Part shown: piece by piece, positions 1 to 6,205 of the stretch
Layout: each line of letters starts with the position of its first letter
How positions within the stretch are numbered: the stretch's first letter is position 1
Notes under the pieces: model-generated
The model's database searches: none
The model's input: the letters and a program-made list of their open reading frames with translations, nothing else
Told to the model about the DNA's origin: nothing
Program-made: the position numbers and the translations under genes
NCBI GenBank assembly: GCA_002439285.1
Contig: DJTQ01000175.1
Location: forward strand, 1-8,074
Source: Paenibacillaceae bacterium UBA6304
GTDB taxonomy: Bacteria > Bacillota > Bacilli > Paenibacillales > Paenibacillaceae
Length of the DNA: 8,074 nucleotides
Direction of reading: 5' to 3'

Positions 1-677
1 CTGAACTGGTTATCGATATTCATCCGTTTAACAACCGGGAAATCCGTCGTTAATGCTCCAATCTCACAGATGCCGATGCAGCCGTTATGTATCTCATCAC
101 TTTTTACCTGCAATTGCTCATTGGTAGCAAGATGGTACAACGCGGCAGCCCCCTCAACGGAAACTATGGCCTTGCGAATGATTACGCGAACCGTACGGCC
201 CCGCAGTTCGGGAGTTGAAAGAAACGCAACCTCATGTTCTCCGACCAGACGCTCTTCAAAGACATGCTGAAAGGCAACGAAGGTACGAACGGGAAGGCCC
301 GTTCCGATGATATATTCCGCTTCCTCAAGTCCGCTTGCGGCGGGATAAGATTGACCGGAAATTGCAGCATAGGCTAATGCTGTTAGCGCTACGACCAGCG
401 ACTGATCGCTCGTAGCTTTGTTATCCGTTTCTTCCAGTTCAGAATTATCCTGATCCTCCATGGCCAGCAATCCTACGAAATAGCGCTGATTGTTTCTTTT
501 CAGCTTGGGACTGCGAATTTGAACATCCAACGCTTTAAGGGGAGAATCTTCCTCCTGAAGCACATGTCTGTCATAACCTGGAGACACGATACTCGGAATA
601 AGAATGGGACGCGGTGAGCCGTCGATGACAACCTTGACGCTGTCATTTCCGACATCGATACCGGCAATTTTAATCAT
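1..677 (-). CDS. ParM/StbA-type actin-like ATPase, N-terminal part (cut by the window edge)
   Basis: Reading leftwards from an ATG at 677, the frame stays open to the window edge and gives 225 residues, so the C-terminal part is missing. The start has a strong Shine-Dalgarno (GAGGAGG, about 6 nt upstream). The N-terminus IAGIDVGNDSVKVV (residues 4-17) is the phosphate-1 loop of the actin/Hsp70 ATPase fold. ICEIGALTTDFPVVKR (203-218) sits where the phosphate-2 loop is expected, with Glu205 in the usual Asp position and without the common GGGT run. The family forms nucleotide-dependent filaments. Members on plasmids segregate DNA together with a ParR adaptor and a parC site; chromosomal members are mostly uncharacterised. 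A ParR-like partner, if present, would lie left of the window. The gene is divergent from the M23/bactofilin unit. Family assignment is fairly secure; the job of this copy (DNA segregation or shape) is not shown. Confidence 0.82.
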   Translation of the reverse strand, partial: MIKIAGIDVGNDSVKVVIDGSPRPILIPSIVSPGYDRHVLQEEDSPLKALDVQIRSPKLKRNNQRYFVGLLAMEDQDNSELEETDNKATSDQSLVVALTALAYAAISGQSYPAASGLEEAEYIIGTGLPVRTFVAFQHVFEERLVGEHEVAFLSTPELRGRTVRVIIRKAIVSVEGAAALYHLATNEQLQVKSDEIHNGCIGICEIGALTTDFPVVKRMNIDNQF

Positions 678-1046
678 AATTACCTCCTCAACATTTTAGG
701 TAATCGCATGTTTTGCATGTGAAAAATGCATTTGCGGGCTTACGCTTATGAAGCGCATCACCACACCTAGTACGCTTGACTCATCTTGCGCATTTAACGT
801 ACTTAGCGACTTAGCAAGATAGTACTTTAGCCCACTTCATGTATTTGCACATTCGCGTATTACGAAATTACATTCTTTTTACTGAGTTCGCGGTTTTCCG
901 ACAAATTCCTCCTTTCATTGTGAATATTCGAACATTTTTTTTAATAGCAGGGTTTTGGAATGTTTTGCCGAATTAGTACATTTGGAACAAAGACTTTCGT
1001 CCCTAAACAATAACTGCGAATTACTCATCAGATTCGGGAGGAGACC
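678..1046. other. Divergent spacer with clustered short repeats
   Basis: These 369 bp separate two divergent genes and hold no convincing ORF. Visible structure: GCATGT at 706-711 and 715-720; ATGCAT at 726-731; TACGCTT at 741-747 and again at 771-777; a small perfect palindrome CGCTTatgAAGCG at 743-755; ACTTAGC at 801-807 and 809-815 with a variant ACTTTAGC at 824-831; and the inverted pair ATCTTGC (783-789) / GCAAGAT (814-820). The repeats lie closer to the actin-like gene than to the peptidase gene. They could be operators, a partition-type site or decayed sequence; the sequence alone does not decide. Confidence 0.4.
918..945 (+). promoter_or_regulatory. Possible sigma-A promoter for the M23-bactofilin unit
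   Basis: TTGTGA (918-923) and TTTAAT (940-945) are separated by 16 bp, in an AT-rich tract about 100 nt before the peptidase start. Moving the -10 by one base (TTAATA, 941-946) gives a 17-bp spacer. Both hexamers are imperfect matches to TTGACA/TATAAT, so this is a candidate only. No other well-spaced pair stood out in the 369-bp spacer. Confidence 0.25.
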
Positions 1047-2063
1047 ATGAAATTTAGATTTAAACCAGCAAACAAGCGCTATACCATACTCATCGTACCG
1101 GAAGGGACCCGTCCCGTTTTCCGGTTTAAAATGCGTTCCACCATCCTGTTATCCATGCTCGTTACTGCTGCGGTGGTTATTTTAATGTTATTGATCCTTG
1201 CCACCCTGAACCGCAGCCACTACCACCGCATCGTTTCCCTGGAAGCCGAACTTACGTCGTCAACGGATCGTTTACAGAGTACGGTCGATGACAAAGAACA
1301 GGCGATCGATAAACTCCTTACGGAACTGTTGGATCTGTCCGAAAAATCCAAAACCATCGAATCGAAAATACTCGAACTTGAATCGCTAGAAGCCGAATTG
1401 AAGTCGATCACAAGCGGAAATAGGCAAACTAAAGTCGCAAATACAGCAGTTGCAAATCCATCCGCGAAGAAATCGGATCAGGATGGAGGAGTAGGTGGCG
1501 AATCCATTCCTTTATCGGATACAGATATTCGTGCCTTGATTGCCGACACTAAGGAAAGCATCACCCTTTCCCTAAAAGAGATGCCCGACTTGCAAAAACG
1601 GCTTGAACAAACGAAGGTCAACGTGGAGAAATACAAGGAAATGATGGAGATTATTCCGACTTATTGGCCTACGGATTCGACGCGGATTACTTCCCAGTTC
1701 GGGAAACGAAGCGATCCTTTTAACAGCAGACTCACCTCGCATAACGGCCTGGATATCGGAGGAAGTACCGGAGACCCGGTTTACGCTGCGGCCAAAGGCA
1801 AAGTCACGGATACCGGATACAGCTCCGCACGGGGCAATTTTGTCACGGTCTCCCATCCGTCAGGACTGCAAACGATCTATATGCATATGAAACAAAATAT
1901 CGCCGCCAAGGGAGATGTGGTCAAACAGGGGGATACGATCGGGCTGCTGGGTTCTACCGGAAGAAGCACCGGACCCCATCTGCATATTGAAGTCATCAAG
2001 AACGGCGTAGCCGTCGACCCTTTGAATTATTTAACTATTCCCGGAGAGGATGACAAACTGTAA
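1047..2063 (+). CDS. Membrane-anchored M23 family metallopeptidase (peptidoglycan endopeptidase) with coiled coil
   Basis: A 338-residue protein. The start is fixed by GGGAGGAG ending 3 nt before the ATG. Order of parts: a basic cytoplasmic N-terminus (1-30), one membrane segment (about 31-53, STILLSMLVTAAVVILMLLI), a long heptad-rich coiled coil (about 60-122), a Ser/Gly-rich linker (123-155), a second helical stretch (160-200), and a C-terminal M23/LytM domain (about 211-330). The M23 residues are complete: His232 and Asp236 (SHNGLD) and His313 (HLHIE) fit the zinc ligands, and His280 (YMHM) and His311 fit the catalytic histidines of LytM. The enzyme should therefore be active and cut peptide cross-links outside the membrane. 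This layout is typical of M23 enzymes that work in morphogenesis or division. It overlaps the bactofilin gene by one base, suggesting co-translation and a shared function. The family call is secure; the exact bond cut is not known. Confidence 0.93.
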   Translation: MKFRFKPANKRYTILIVPEGTRPVFRFKMRSTILLSMLVTAAVVILMLLILATLNRSHYHRIVSLEAELTSSTDRLQSTVDDKEQAIDKLLTELLDLSEKSKTIESKILELESLEAELKSITSGNRQTKVANTAVANPSAKKSDQDGGVGGESIPLSDTDIRALIADTKESITLSLKEMPDLQKRLEQTKVNVEKYKEMMEIIPTYWPTDSTRITSQFGKRSDPFNSRLTSHNGLDIGGSTGDPVYAAAKGKVTDTGYSSARGNFVTVSHPSGLQTIYMHMKQNIAAKGDVVKQGDTIGLLGSTGRSTGPHLHIEVIKNGVAVDPLNYLTIPGEDDKL

Positions 2064-2539
2064 TGTTCAAGAATAATAAAACCGTGAAGCTGGATCCGAA
2101 TACGACCGATACTCTGATCGGAGAAGGCAGCATATTTGAGGGCAAAATCACATCCGGCGCCGGAGTCCGCATTGAAGGACAGATCATCGGGGATATCGAT
2201 TGCGAAGGAGATGTCACTGTCGGCGAAAGGGGCACCGTTCAATCCAACAACATCGTCGCCAGAAACGTCATTATCGCCGGTGTCGTGAACGGCAATGTTC
2301 AGGCCAGACAGAAGCTCTCCATTACTTCCAAAGGCAAGCTGTACGGCAACATCTCCGCCGTCTCCCTCTCCATTGAGGAAGGAAGCACTTTCGAAGGGAC
2401 AAGCCGGATGGAGGGCGGTTCTGATTCCGCCATCCTAACGGAGACTAAGGAAGCAGTTGCTGCTGCTGCAGAATTGTCTTCCACTCCAGATAACCGTCAG
2501 ATTCAAGAAGATGGAGCTGCTCCTTTTAAGGTGTGGTAA
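2063..2539 (+). CDS. Bactofilin (polymer-forming cytoskeletal protein)
   Basis: A 158-residue protein of normal bactofilin length. Its ATG shares an A with the TAA of the peptidase gene (TAATG). A GGAGAGGA stretch (2042-2049) lies about 13 nt upstream, far for a ribosome site, so coupling to upstream translation is likely. The core (about 17-115) is a run of short glycine-spaced repeats such as GVRIEGQIIGDIDCEGD and NVIIAGVVNGNVQARQKL, which form the right-handed beta-helix of bactofilins. The core is flanked by a polar N-terminal tail and an acidic, Ala-rich C-terminal tail (about 120-158). Bactofilins polymerise without nucleotide and often bind membrane. In several bacteria they are encoded beside an M23 peptidase and place its activity (Helicobacter CcmA with Csd proteins is the known case). 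The pairing here supports that role. No transmembrane segment is visible. Confidence 0.93.
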   Translation: MFKNNKTVKLDPNTTDTLIGEGSIFEGKITSGAGVRIEGQIIGDIDCEGDVTVGERGTVQSNNIVARNVIIAGVVNGNVQARQKLSITSKGKLYGNISAVSLSIEEGSTFEGTSRMEGGSDSAILTETKEAVAAAAELSSTPDNRQIQEDGAAPFKVW

Positions 2540-2553
2540 TATCAAAATAATAT

Positions 2554-2601
2554 CAAAGCGCCGCAATCCAAGTGTACATGCGTACGGATTGCGGCGCTTT
2601 G
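2554..2601. terminator. Strong hairpin between convergent units, likely terminator
   Basis: A perfect 16-bp stem pairs 2554-2569 (CAAAGCGCCGCAATCC) with 2586-2601. Inside the loop, GTAC (2574-2577) can pair with GTAC (2582-2585) around a 4-nt loop, extending the hairpin. It lies in the 106-bp gap between the ends of the bactofilin and tsaD genes. There is no clear U-tract on the plus side. On the minus side the stem is followed by ATATTATTTT, so it fits best as the terminator of the tsaE-tsaD operon and perhaps also blocks the bactofilin transcript. Confidence 0.75.
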
Positions 2602-2645
2602 AGTTCTATGGACATAGGCTTCTGGGTTTCGATAAACCTTGAACC

Positions 2646-3686
2646 TTAGTTGGGTCCCTGTCCGACCGACCAGGATGATAATGACAGCGAAGGCTCCGCC
2701 TTAAGTTCCATCCCTGAAAACTCGCCATTTTTCCACTTCAAGTAGGCAGCAGCGCCGATCATAGCGGCATTGTCGGTACAGTAAATCTGGGGAGGAATCG
2801 ACAGCGGGATGCTCTCCTTCTCGCAGCGCTCACTCAGAGCCGCACGCAGTCCACGGTTGGCCGCAACCCCGCCGCAAAGCAAGAGCTGTGAAGCTCCGGT
2901 TGCTTTCACAGCCCGGATCGCTTTTTCCACCACCACATCGATCACGGATTCCTGAAAACCGCGCGCAATGGCGCCCTGATATCCGTCTTCTCCCCGCATT
3001 TTGTGCTGGTTCACTGCATTCAGCACGGCGGACTTTAGGCCGCTGAAGCTGAAATCATAGGAATCCGGCTCAAGCCAGGCCCGAGGCAGTTCTTCCGCTG
3101 CTTCTGACGAAAGCGCCAATTTGTCAACATGCGGCCCGCCCGGATACGGGAAGCCGAGCGCGCGCGCTACTTTATCGTAAGCCTCACCCACCGCGTCGTC
3201 TCTCGTACGCCCTAGCATTTCAAAGCTGCCTTCCCGCTGCATAAGCACCAGTTCGGTATGCCCCCCGGAAACGACCAGGGCCAGACAAGGATAATGAATC
3301 TCTCCTACCAAACGGTTCGCATAAATATGCCCGGCGATATGATGTGTACCGATCAGCGGCTTGTCTAATGCGAAGGCAAGGCTTTTGGCCGCCATAATCC
3401 CGACGAGGAGCGCGCCTACCAGGCCCGGTCCTTCGGTCACGGCTACCGCGGACAGTTGCTCAAGAGTGATTCCCGCCTGGGCCACGGCCTCCTCCAACAT
3501 TAACGTAATACTCTCCACATGTTTGCGGGAAGCGACCTCAGGCACGACGCCCCCAAATGCCTTATGCGTTTCGATCTGACTGGCGATCAGATTGGACAGC
3601 ACTTCAGTCCCGTTTTTGATTACCGCTGCCGAAGTCTCGTCACAGCTGGTCTCCACAGCAAGTATATAGCAATCCTGATTCTGCAA
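2646..3686 (-). CDS. tsaD: tRNA N6-adenosine threonylcarbamoyltransferase TsaD
   Basis: TsaD moves the threonylcarbamoyl group from TC-AMP to A37 of ANN-reading tRNAs, working with TsaB and TsaE. Starting at TTG 3686 the protein has 346 residues, the usual family length. Family signatures are complete: [13 protein letters not shown] (10-22), [11 protein letters not shown] (87-97), the metal-binding HxxxH as THHIAGH (His116, His120), VSGGHTEL (139-146), [16 protein letters not shown] (163-178), FSFSGLKSA (212-220), [11 protein letters not shown] (271-281), and Asp305 in CTDNAA as the third metal ligand. The TTG start is preferred because GGAAGGAAGG lies 8 nt upstream, it begins 2 nt after the rimI stop, and it removes a 20-residue basic extension. 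An ATG at 3746 in the same frame would overlap rimI by 58 bp and is the alternative. It is the last gene of the operon and is followed by a strong hairpin. Confidence 0.96.
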   Translation of the reverse strand: MQNQDCYILAVETSCDETSAAVIKNGTEVLSNLIASQIETHKAFGGVVPEVASRKHVESITLMLEEAVAQAGITLEQLSAVAVTEGPGLVGALLVGIMAAKSLAFALDKPLIGTHHIAGHIYANRLVGEIHYPCLALVVSGGHTELVLMQREGSFEMLGRTRDDAVGEAYDKVARALGFPYPGGPHVDKLALSSEAAEELPRAWLEPDSYDFSFSGLKSAVLNAVNQHKMRGEDGYQGAIARGFQESVIDVVVEKAIRAVKATGASQLLLCGGVAANRGLRAALSERCEKESIPLSIPPQIYCTDNAAMIGAAAYLKWKNGEFSGMELKAEPSLSLSSWSVGQGPN

Positions 3687-3688
3687 TT

Positions 3689-4201
3689 TTAATTCCTTCC
3701 TTCCTCTACTCCGCTTCCGTTCTCCTGCTCCGGCAGTTCGCACCACATGATAATGGCATCTTCATTATTGTCCGAATAATAACCTTTGCGTACTCCTGCA
3801 GGCACGAACCCAAGCTTGACGTAGAGACTTTGTGCAACCCGGTTCGAAGCCCGGACCTCCAACGTCATGCGCTCGAGCCCTAATTCTCCGGCCCATTCCA
3901 TCAAGTGACGCAGGAGCCGTTCACCCAAATGTCGTCCACGATAGGCGGTCCGGACCGCGATATTAGTAATATGTGCCTCATCCACAATCGCCCACATTCC
4001 AGCGTAACCGGCCGGTTCCCCGTCCACATCCATCATGATGTACCGGGCAAAGTGGTTCAGCGTCAATTCGTTGCGAAAAGCTACCTCGCTCCAAGGTAAG
4101 GTAAAGGATTCATGCTCAATAACCATGGTATCCGGGATATCATCAAGCGTCATGGAACGAAAACGTACCTGTTCCGATTCCTCATTGTTCAAACTATTCA
4201 T
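3689..4201 (-). CDS. rimI: RimI-type GNAT N-acetyltransferase
   Basis: A 170-residue GNAT-fold protein with a GGGGGAG ribosome site 6 nt before its ATG. It starts 12 nt after the tsaB stop. The RimI pattern is clear: [20 protein letters not shown] near the start (17-36), the central strand [20 protein letters not shown] (78-97) with the acetyl-CoA loop, LEVRASN (114-120) and SLYVKLGF (125-132), which carry the Glu115 and Tyr127 positions matching the catalytic Glu/Tyr of E. coli RimI, and the closing RKGYY. RimI acetylates protein N-termini (ribosomal protein S18 in E. coli). Its place between tsaB and tsaD is conserved in many Firmicutes, but a role in t6A synthesis is not established. One oddity is His91 in the acetyl-CoA loop, where glycine is common. 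Met17 is a possible later start but has no comparable ribosome site. Confidence 0.93.
   Translation of the reverse strand: MNSLNNEESEQVRFRSMTLDDIPDTMVIEHESFTLPWSEVAFRNELTLNHFARYIMMDVDGEPAGYAGMWAIVDEAHITNIAVRTAYRGRHLGERLLRHLMEWAGELGLERMTLEVRASNRVAQSLYVKLGFVPAGVRKGYYSDNNEDAIIMWCELPEQENGSGVEEGRN
3695..3704 (-). promoter_or_regulatory. Ribosome binding site that decides the tsaD start
   Basis: On the minus strand GGAAGGAAGG lies inside the last codons of rimI, 8 nt before the TTG at 3686. Its strength and spacing favour TTG over the upstream in-frame ATG at 3746, which has no comparable site. Confidence 0.6.
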
Positions 4202-4213
4202 GCTCGGCTCCCC

Positions 4214-5065
4214 CTATCGCTCGCGCAGCCGCTTGGCCTCGGCTTCAGCCAGTTGGGTATAATTCGGCTCAAGCGCATGCATATCATCGCCGCCGCGCAG
4301 TAGCGCCCGGCGGGCGCCGGCCAAGCCGGCCCAGATCCCCTCAAGTTCATAGGGGATCAAATGCAGCACTTCGCCCAAAATCGGCCGAAGCATCTCAACC
4401 GCCGGCTCGTGCAACGCCGTTTCGCCCACGAACCATACGCCGGACGGACGCTCCTCCGGCGCGAGCGAGTCCAGCAGGCCGGCCAACTGCTCCGTCCAGC
4501 TCGCCATCAGCCGGATTCCATCCGGCTCGAGGCGCTCCGGCATCCTGCCGGCCTCTGCGGCAAACAGCGCGGTATACGCCTGTCCGCGCCGTGCATCCAC
4601 CAGCGGGACGATCCAGTCTCCCGCTGACCGGCTTTGACGGACCGCGCCAGACTTGGCGGCCTCCGCGGAAGGGCTCAACGCGGCGCCGATGGCAGCCGCG
4701 TCCTGGCCTGCGCTGCGCGCCCAGCCTCCAAGCGCGATCGCCTCCAGGCTCGATACGCCGAATACAGGCAGGCGCAGCGCCCAGGCCAGCGTCTTCGCCG
4801 TCGTTACGGCAATCCGGGCCCCGGTATAGGAACCGGGGCCAACGCCGACGGCGATGCCGTCCAGCTCCGCCTTCGCCACACCCGCGGCGGTAAGGACATC
4901 GCCGATGGCGCTGACGAGGTATGCCGAATGATTGCGTTCGGCGTGAATATTCTTCTCAGCCAGCAGCTTACCGTTCTCCATGACGGCAACCGCCAAGGAA
5001 GAGGTCGACGTATCTAACGCCAATAGCCGCTGTAGCGGCCGTTCTTCATTGCTTTCATGATTCAT
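4214..5065 (-). CDS. tsaB: tRNA threonylcarbamoyladenosine biosynthesis protein TsaB
   Basis: TsaB is the partner and scaffold of TsaD, needed to build the t6A transferase complex with TsaE. The 283-residue product opens with the ASKHA-fold strand LLALDTSTSSLAVAV (14-28) and carries the family signature GVGPGSYTGARIA (74-86), VPLVDARRGQAYTALF (153-168) and the C-terminal LEPNYTQLAEAEAKR (265-279). It lacks a full set of metal and ATP residues, as expected for this inactive paralogue of TsaD. It is longer than the roughly 230 residues of B. subtilis TsaB. Much of the excess is an Ala/Ser-rich insert at about 114-148 between the N- and C-lobe strands, and the DNA here is visibly richer in GC than the neighbours. 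The ATG has a modest GGAG site about 10 nt upstream inside the end of tsaE, with only 5 nt between tsaE stop and tsaB start, so translation is probably coupled. Confidence 0.94.
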   Translation of the reverse strand: MNHESNEERPLQRLLALDTSTSSLAVAVMENGKLLAEKNIHAERNHSAYLVSAIGDVLTAAGVAKAELDGIAVGVGPGSYTGARIAVTTAKTLAWALRLPVFGVSSLEAIALGGWARSAGQDAAAIGAALSPSAEAAKSGAVRQSRSAGDWIVPLVDARRGQAYTALFAAEAGRMPERLEPDGIRLMASWTEQLAGLLDSLAPEERPSGVWFVGETALHEPAVEMLRPILGEVLHLIPYELEGIWAGLAGARRALLRGGDDMHALEPNYTQLAEAEAKRLRER

Positions 5066-5070
5066 ATAAG

Positions 5071-5562
5071 TCAGGCTCCATTCTCTCTAAAGGTGTTGAT
5101 CCAGGCTTCGTAAGGTTGACCGGAGCCTTTTAAGTAAAAAGTGCGTTCCGTGCCCGCCGACGATTCTATGTAGATATGAAGCACATCCGACGGTAAAATT
5201 TCCTCAATCAGACTGCCCCATTCCACCAAAGTAACGCCGGAGCCGAAAAAATACTCATCGAGCCCGAGTTCCTCGGCCTCTTCCAGTGACAGCCTGTAAA
5301 CATCCATATGATAAAAAGGCAGCCTGCCTTCATATTCCTTAATCAACGTAAATGTCGGACTATTGACGATGTCGTTCACATTCAGATGTTTGGCAAAACG
5401 CTGAGAAAAAGCGGTCTTTCCCGCCCCCAGATCACCATCCAGCGCAATTACCGTCCCAGGTACAGACAGACGCGCCAAAAAAGCGGCGAGCTTGTCCGTT
5501 CCGTTCAAATCCGCCACTTCATAAACATAATCCGCCGTTGCCTTATCAAATATCCAATTCAT
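5071..5562 (-). CDS. tsaE: tRNA threonylcarbamoyladenosine biosynthesis ATPase TsaE
   Basis: TsaE is the small P-loop ATPase that resets the TsaB-TsaD complex in each catalytic cycle. The 163-residue product has the Walker A motif GDLGAGKT (43-50), the family motifs NSPTF (67-71), HMDVYRL (85-91) and VEWGSLIEEILP (113-124), and normal length. A good ribosome site (AAGGAAGGG, 6 nt before the ATG) supports the start. It is the first gene of the tsaE-tsaB-rimI-tsaD operon, whose gaps are 5, 12 and 2 nt. In many Firmicutes thiL lies directly upstream; it is absent here and replaced by the repeat-bearing spacer. No convincing promoter could be picked for this operon. Confidence 0.95.
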   Translation of the reverse strand: MNWIFDKATADYVYEVADLNGTDKLAAFLARLSVPGTVIALDGDLGAGKTAFSQRFAKHLNVNDIVNSPTFTLIKEYEGRLPFYHMDVYRLSLEEAEELGLDEYFFGSGVTLVEWGSLIEEILPSDVLHIYIESSAGTERTFYLKGSGQPYEAWINTFRENGA

Positions 5563-5719
5563 CGATTACCCTTCCTTTACATACGCCTGCAAGACTTTCC
5601 GGATCGCATCGGCCATGCCAACCATTCGCAACGCATTCGATATGCTCACCTGAGATGGTCATTTGATATGCCCAACCGGTAGGCTCCACTAATAAACTCA
5701 ACTAGTCACTATCACAAAT

Positions 5720-5903
5720 AACTGGATTTTCTCCAGTTAATTTCTCATTTACCTCACCCAAACTTAAAATAACTGTATAACCTACAGCTAAAGTTAGGGG
5801 TTTTCCACTGATAGGATAATATCGTCGCAATTAACTGTATGTTTTCCAGCTAATTTGTATATTTTCGCACTTGGAAGAAAAATAACTGTATATTTTCCAG
5901 TTA
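5720..5903. repeat. Four copies of a 21-bp imperfect palindrome
   Basis: Copies at 5720-5740, 5770-5790, 5832-5852 and 5883-5903 share TAACTG(G/T)A, five variable bases, then T(C/A)CAG(T/C)TA. The first copy is a perfect 8-bp stem with a 5-nt loop; the others keep 6 or 7 of 8 pairs. Start-to-start distances are 50, 62 and 51 bp. The DNA after copies 1 and 3 also looks related (ATTT at the start, AAAA at the end, 29-30 bp), so the unit may be about 51 bp long in loose tandem. Confidence 0.75.
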
Positions 5904-5992
5904 ATCAACAGGTCCCAAGGTTCGGCAAGGCATCGCATCCTAATTTCAAGTCTATTCATAATAAGAAATCTAAAGAGAATCAGAGGTGAAAA

Positions 5993-6022
5993 TTGAAAAT
6001 CACATATGAAAATATATATAAA
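5993..6022 (+). promoter_or_regulatory. Possible sigma-A promoter upstream of ku
   Basis: TTGAAA (5993-5998) is followed after 18 bp by TATAAA (6017-6022), or after 16 bp by TATATA (6015-6020). The hexamers match the consensus well, but the tract is so AT-rich that chance matches are likely. Use of this site would give a leader of about 175 nt before ku. Confidence 0.3.
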
Positions 6023-6031
6023 ATCATATGT
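6002..6031. repeat. Inverted repeat ACATATGA-N14-TCATATGT, possible operator
   Basis: Two perfect 8-bp arms (6002-6009 and 6024-6031) flank a 14-bp AT-only centre. The repeat covers the spacer and -10 of the possible sigma-A promoter, the position expected for a repressor site. No T-rich tail follows, so it does not look like a terminator. Confidence 0.4.
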
Positions 6032-6119
6032 CCCCATTATATCGGTCCGCTCCGGGACCCGCAACACGCAACCTTTCATCCCCTTTCTCCTACTCTTAAA
6101 TTTCGCGTTAATTCCAGCG

Positions 6120-6149
6120 TTCATAGAAATTAATTTTTTAACCATACTA
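6120..6149 (+). promoter_or_regulatory. Possible sigma-G (forespore) promoter for ku
   Basis: CATACTA (6143-6149) matches the sigma-G -10 pattern CATnnTA. TTCATA (6120-6125), 17 bp upstream, partly matches the GNATA-type -35. The site lies about 57 bp before the ku start, giving a short leader with the ribosome site AAAGGAG at 6188-6194. In B. subtilis the ku gene ykoV is in the sigma-G regulon, which agrees with this reading. Confidence 0.4.
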
Positions 6150-6205
6150 AGGGAAAAACTGCAAGGCGTATCGGTCGTGCAGCGCTGAAAGGAGTTCATC
6201 TTCAG

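Larger units (their letters stand above)
5563..6205. other. 643-bp divergent spacer between tsaE and ku
   Basis: This AT-rich spacer has no recognisable gene. From left to right it holds a 138-bp stretch next to tsaE that stays open on the minus strand as a 51-codon frame, with CATTYGATATGC at 5634-5645 and 5660-5671; the four-copy palindrome cluster at 5720-5903; a possible sigma-A promoter overlapped by an inverted repeat (5993-6031); a short hairpin GGTCC/GGACC (6044-6059); and a possible sigma-G promoter (6120-6149) near ku. Promoters for both divergent transcripts must lie in it or beyond it. Confidence 0.5.

Noticed and set aside
696..758. A 20-codon minus-strand upstream frame before the actin-like gene, preceded by AGGTGTGG
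   Set aside because: It is too short to judge, and the purine-rich stretch is a weak ribosome site; chance is a sufficient explanation.
921..965. GAATATTCGAACATT followed by AATGTT, resembling part of a LexA (SOS) box
   Set aside because: Only one CGAAC half-site is present; the second half lacks the proper spacing for the CGAAC-N4-GTTCG pattern.
4361..5017. Several plus-strand frames of 88-127 codons opposite tsaB
   Set aside because: They are shadows of the GC-rich tsaB gene, rich in Arg, Pro and Ala, without ribosome sites or domains.
5690..5930. A sigma-A promoter for the tsaE operon on the minus strand
   Set aside because: Several TA-rich hexamers exist, but none has a convincing -35 at 16-18 bp, so no site could be chosen.
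6006..6188. A 60-codon plus-strand frame with a hydrophobic centre that ends inside the ku ribosome site
   Set aside because: It has no ribosome site and its ATG lies inside the -35/-10 spacer of the possible sigma-A promoter. The composition fits AT-rich spacer DNA.
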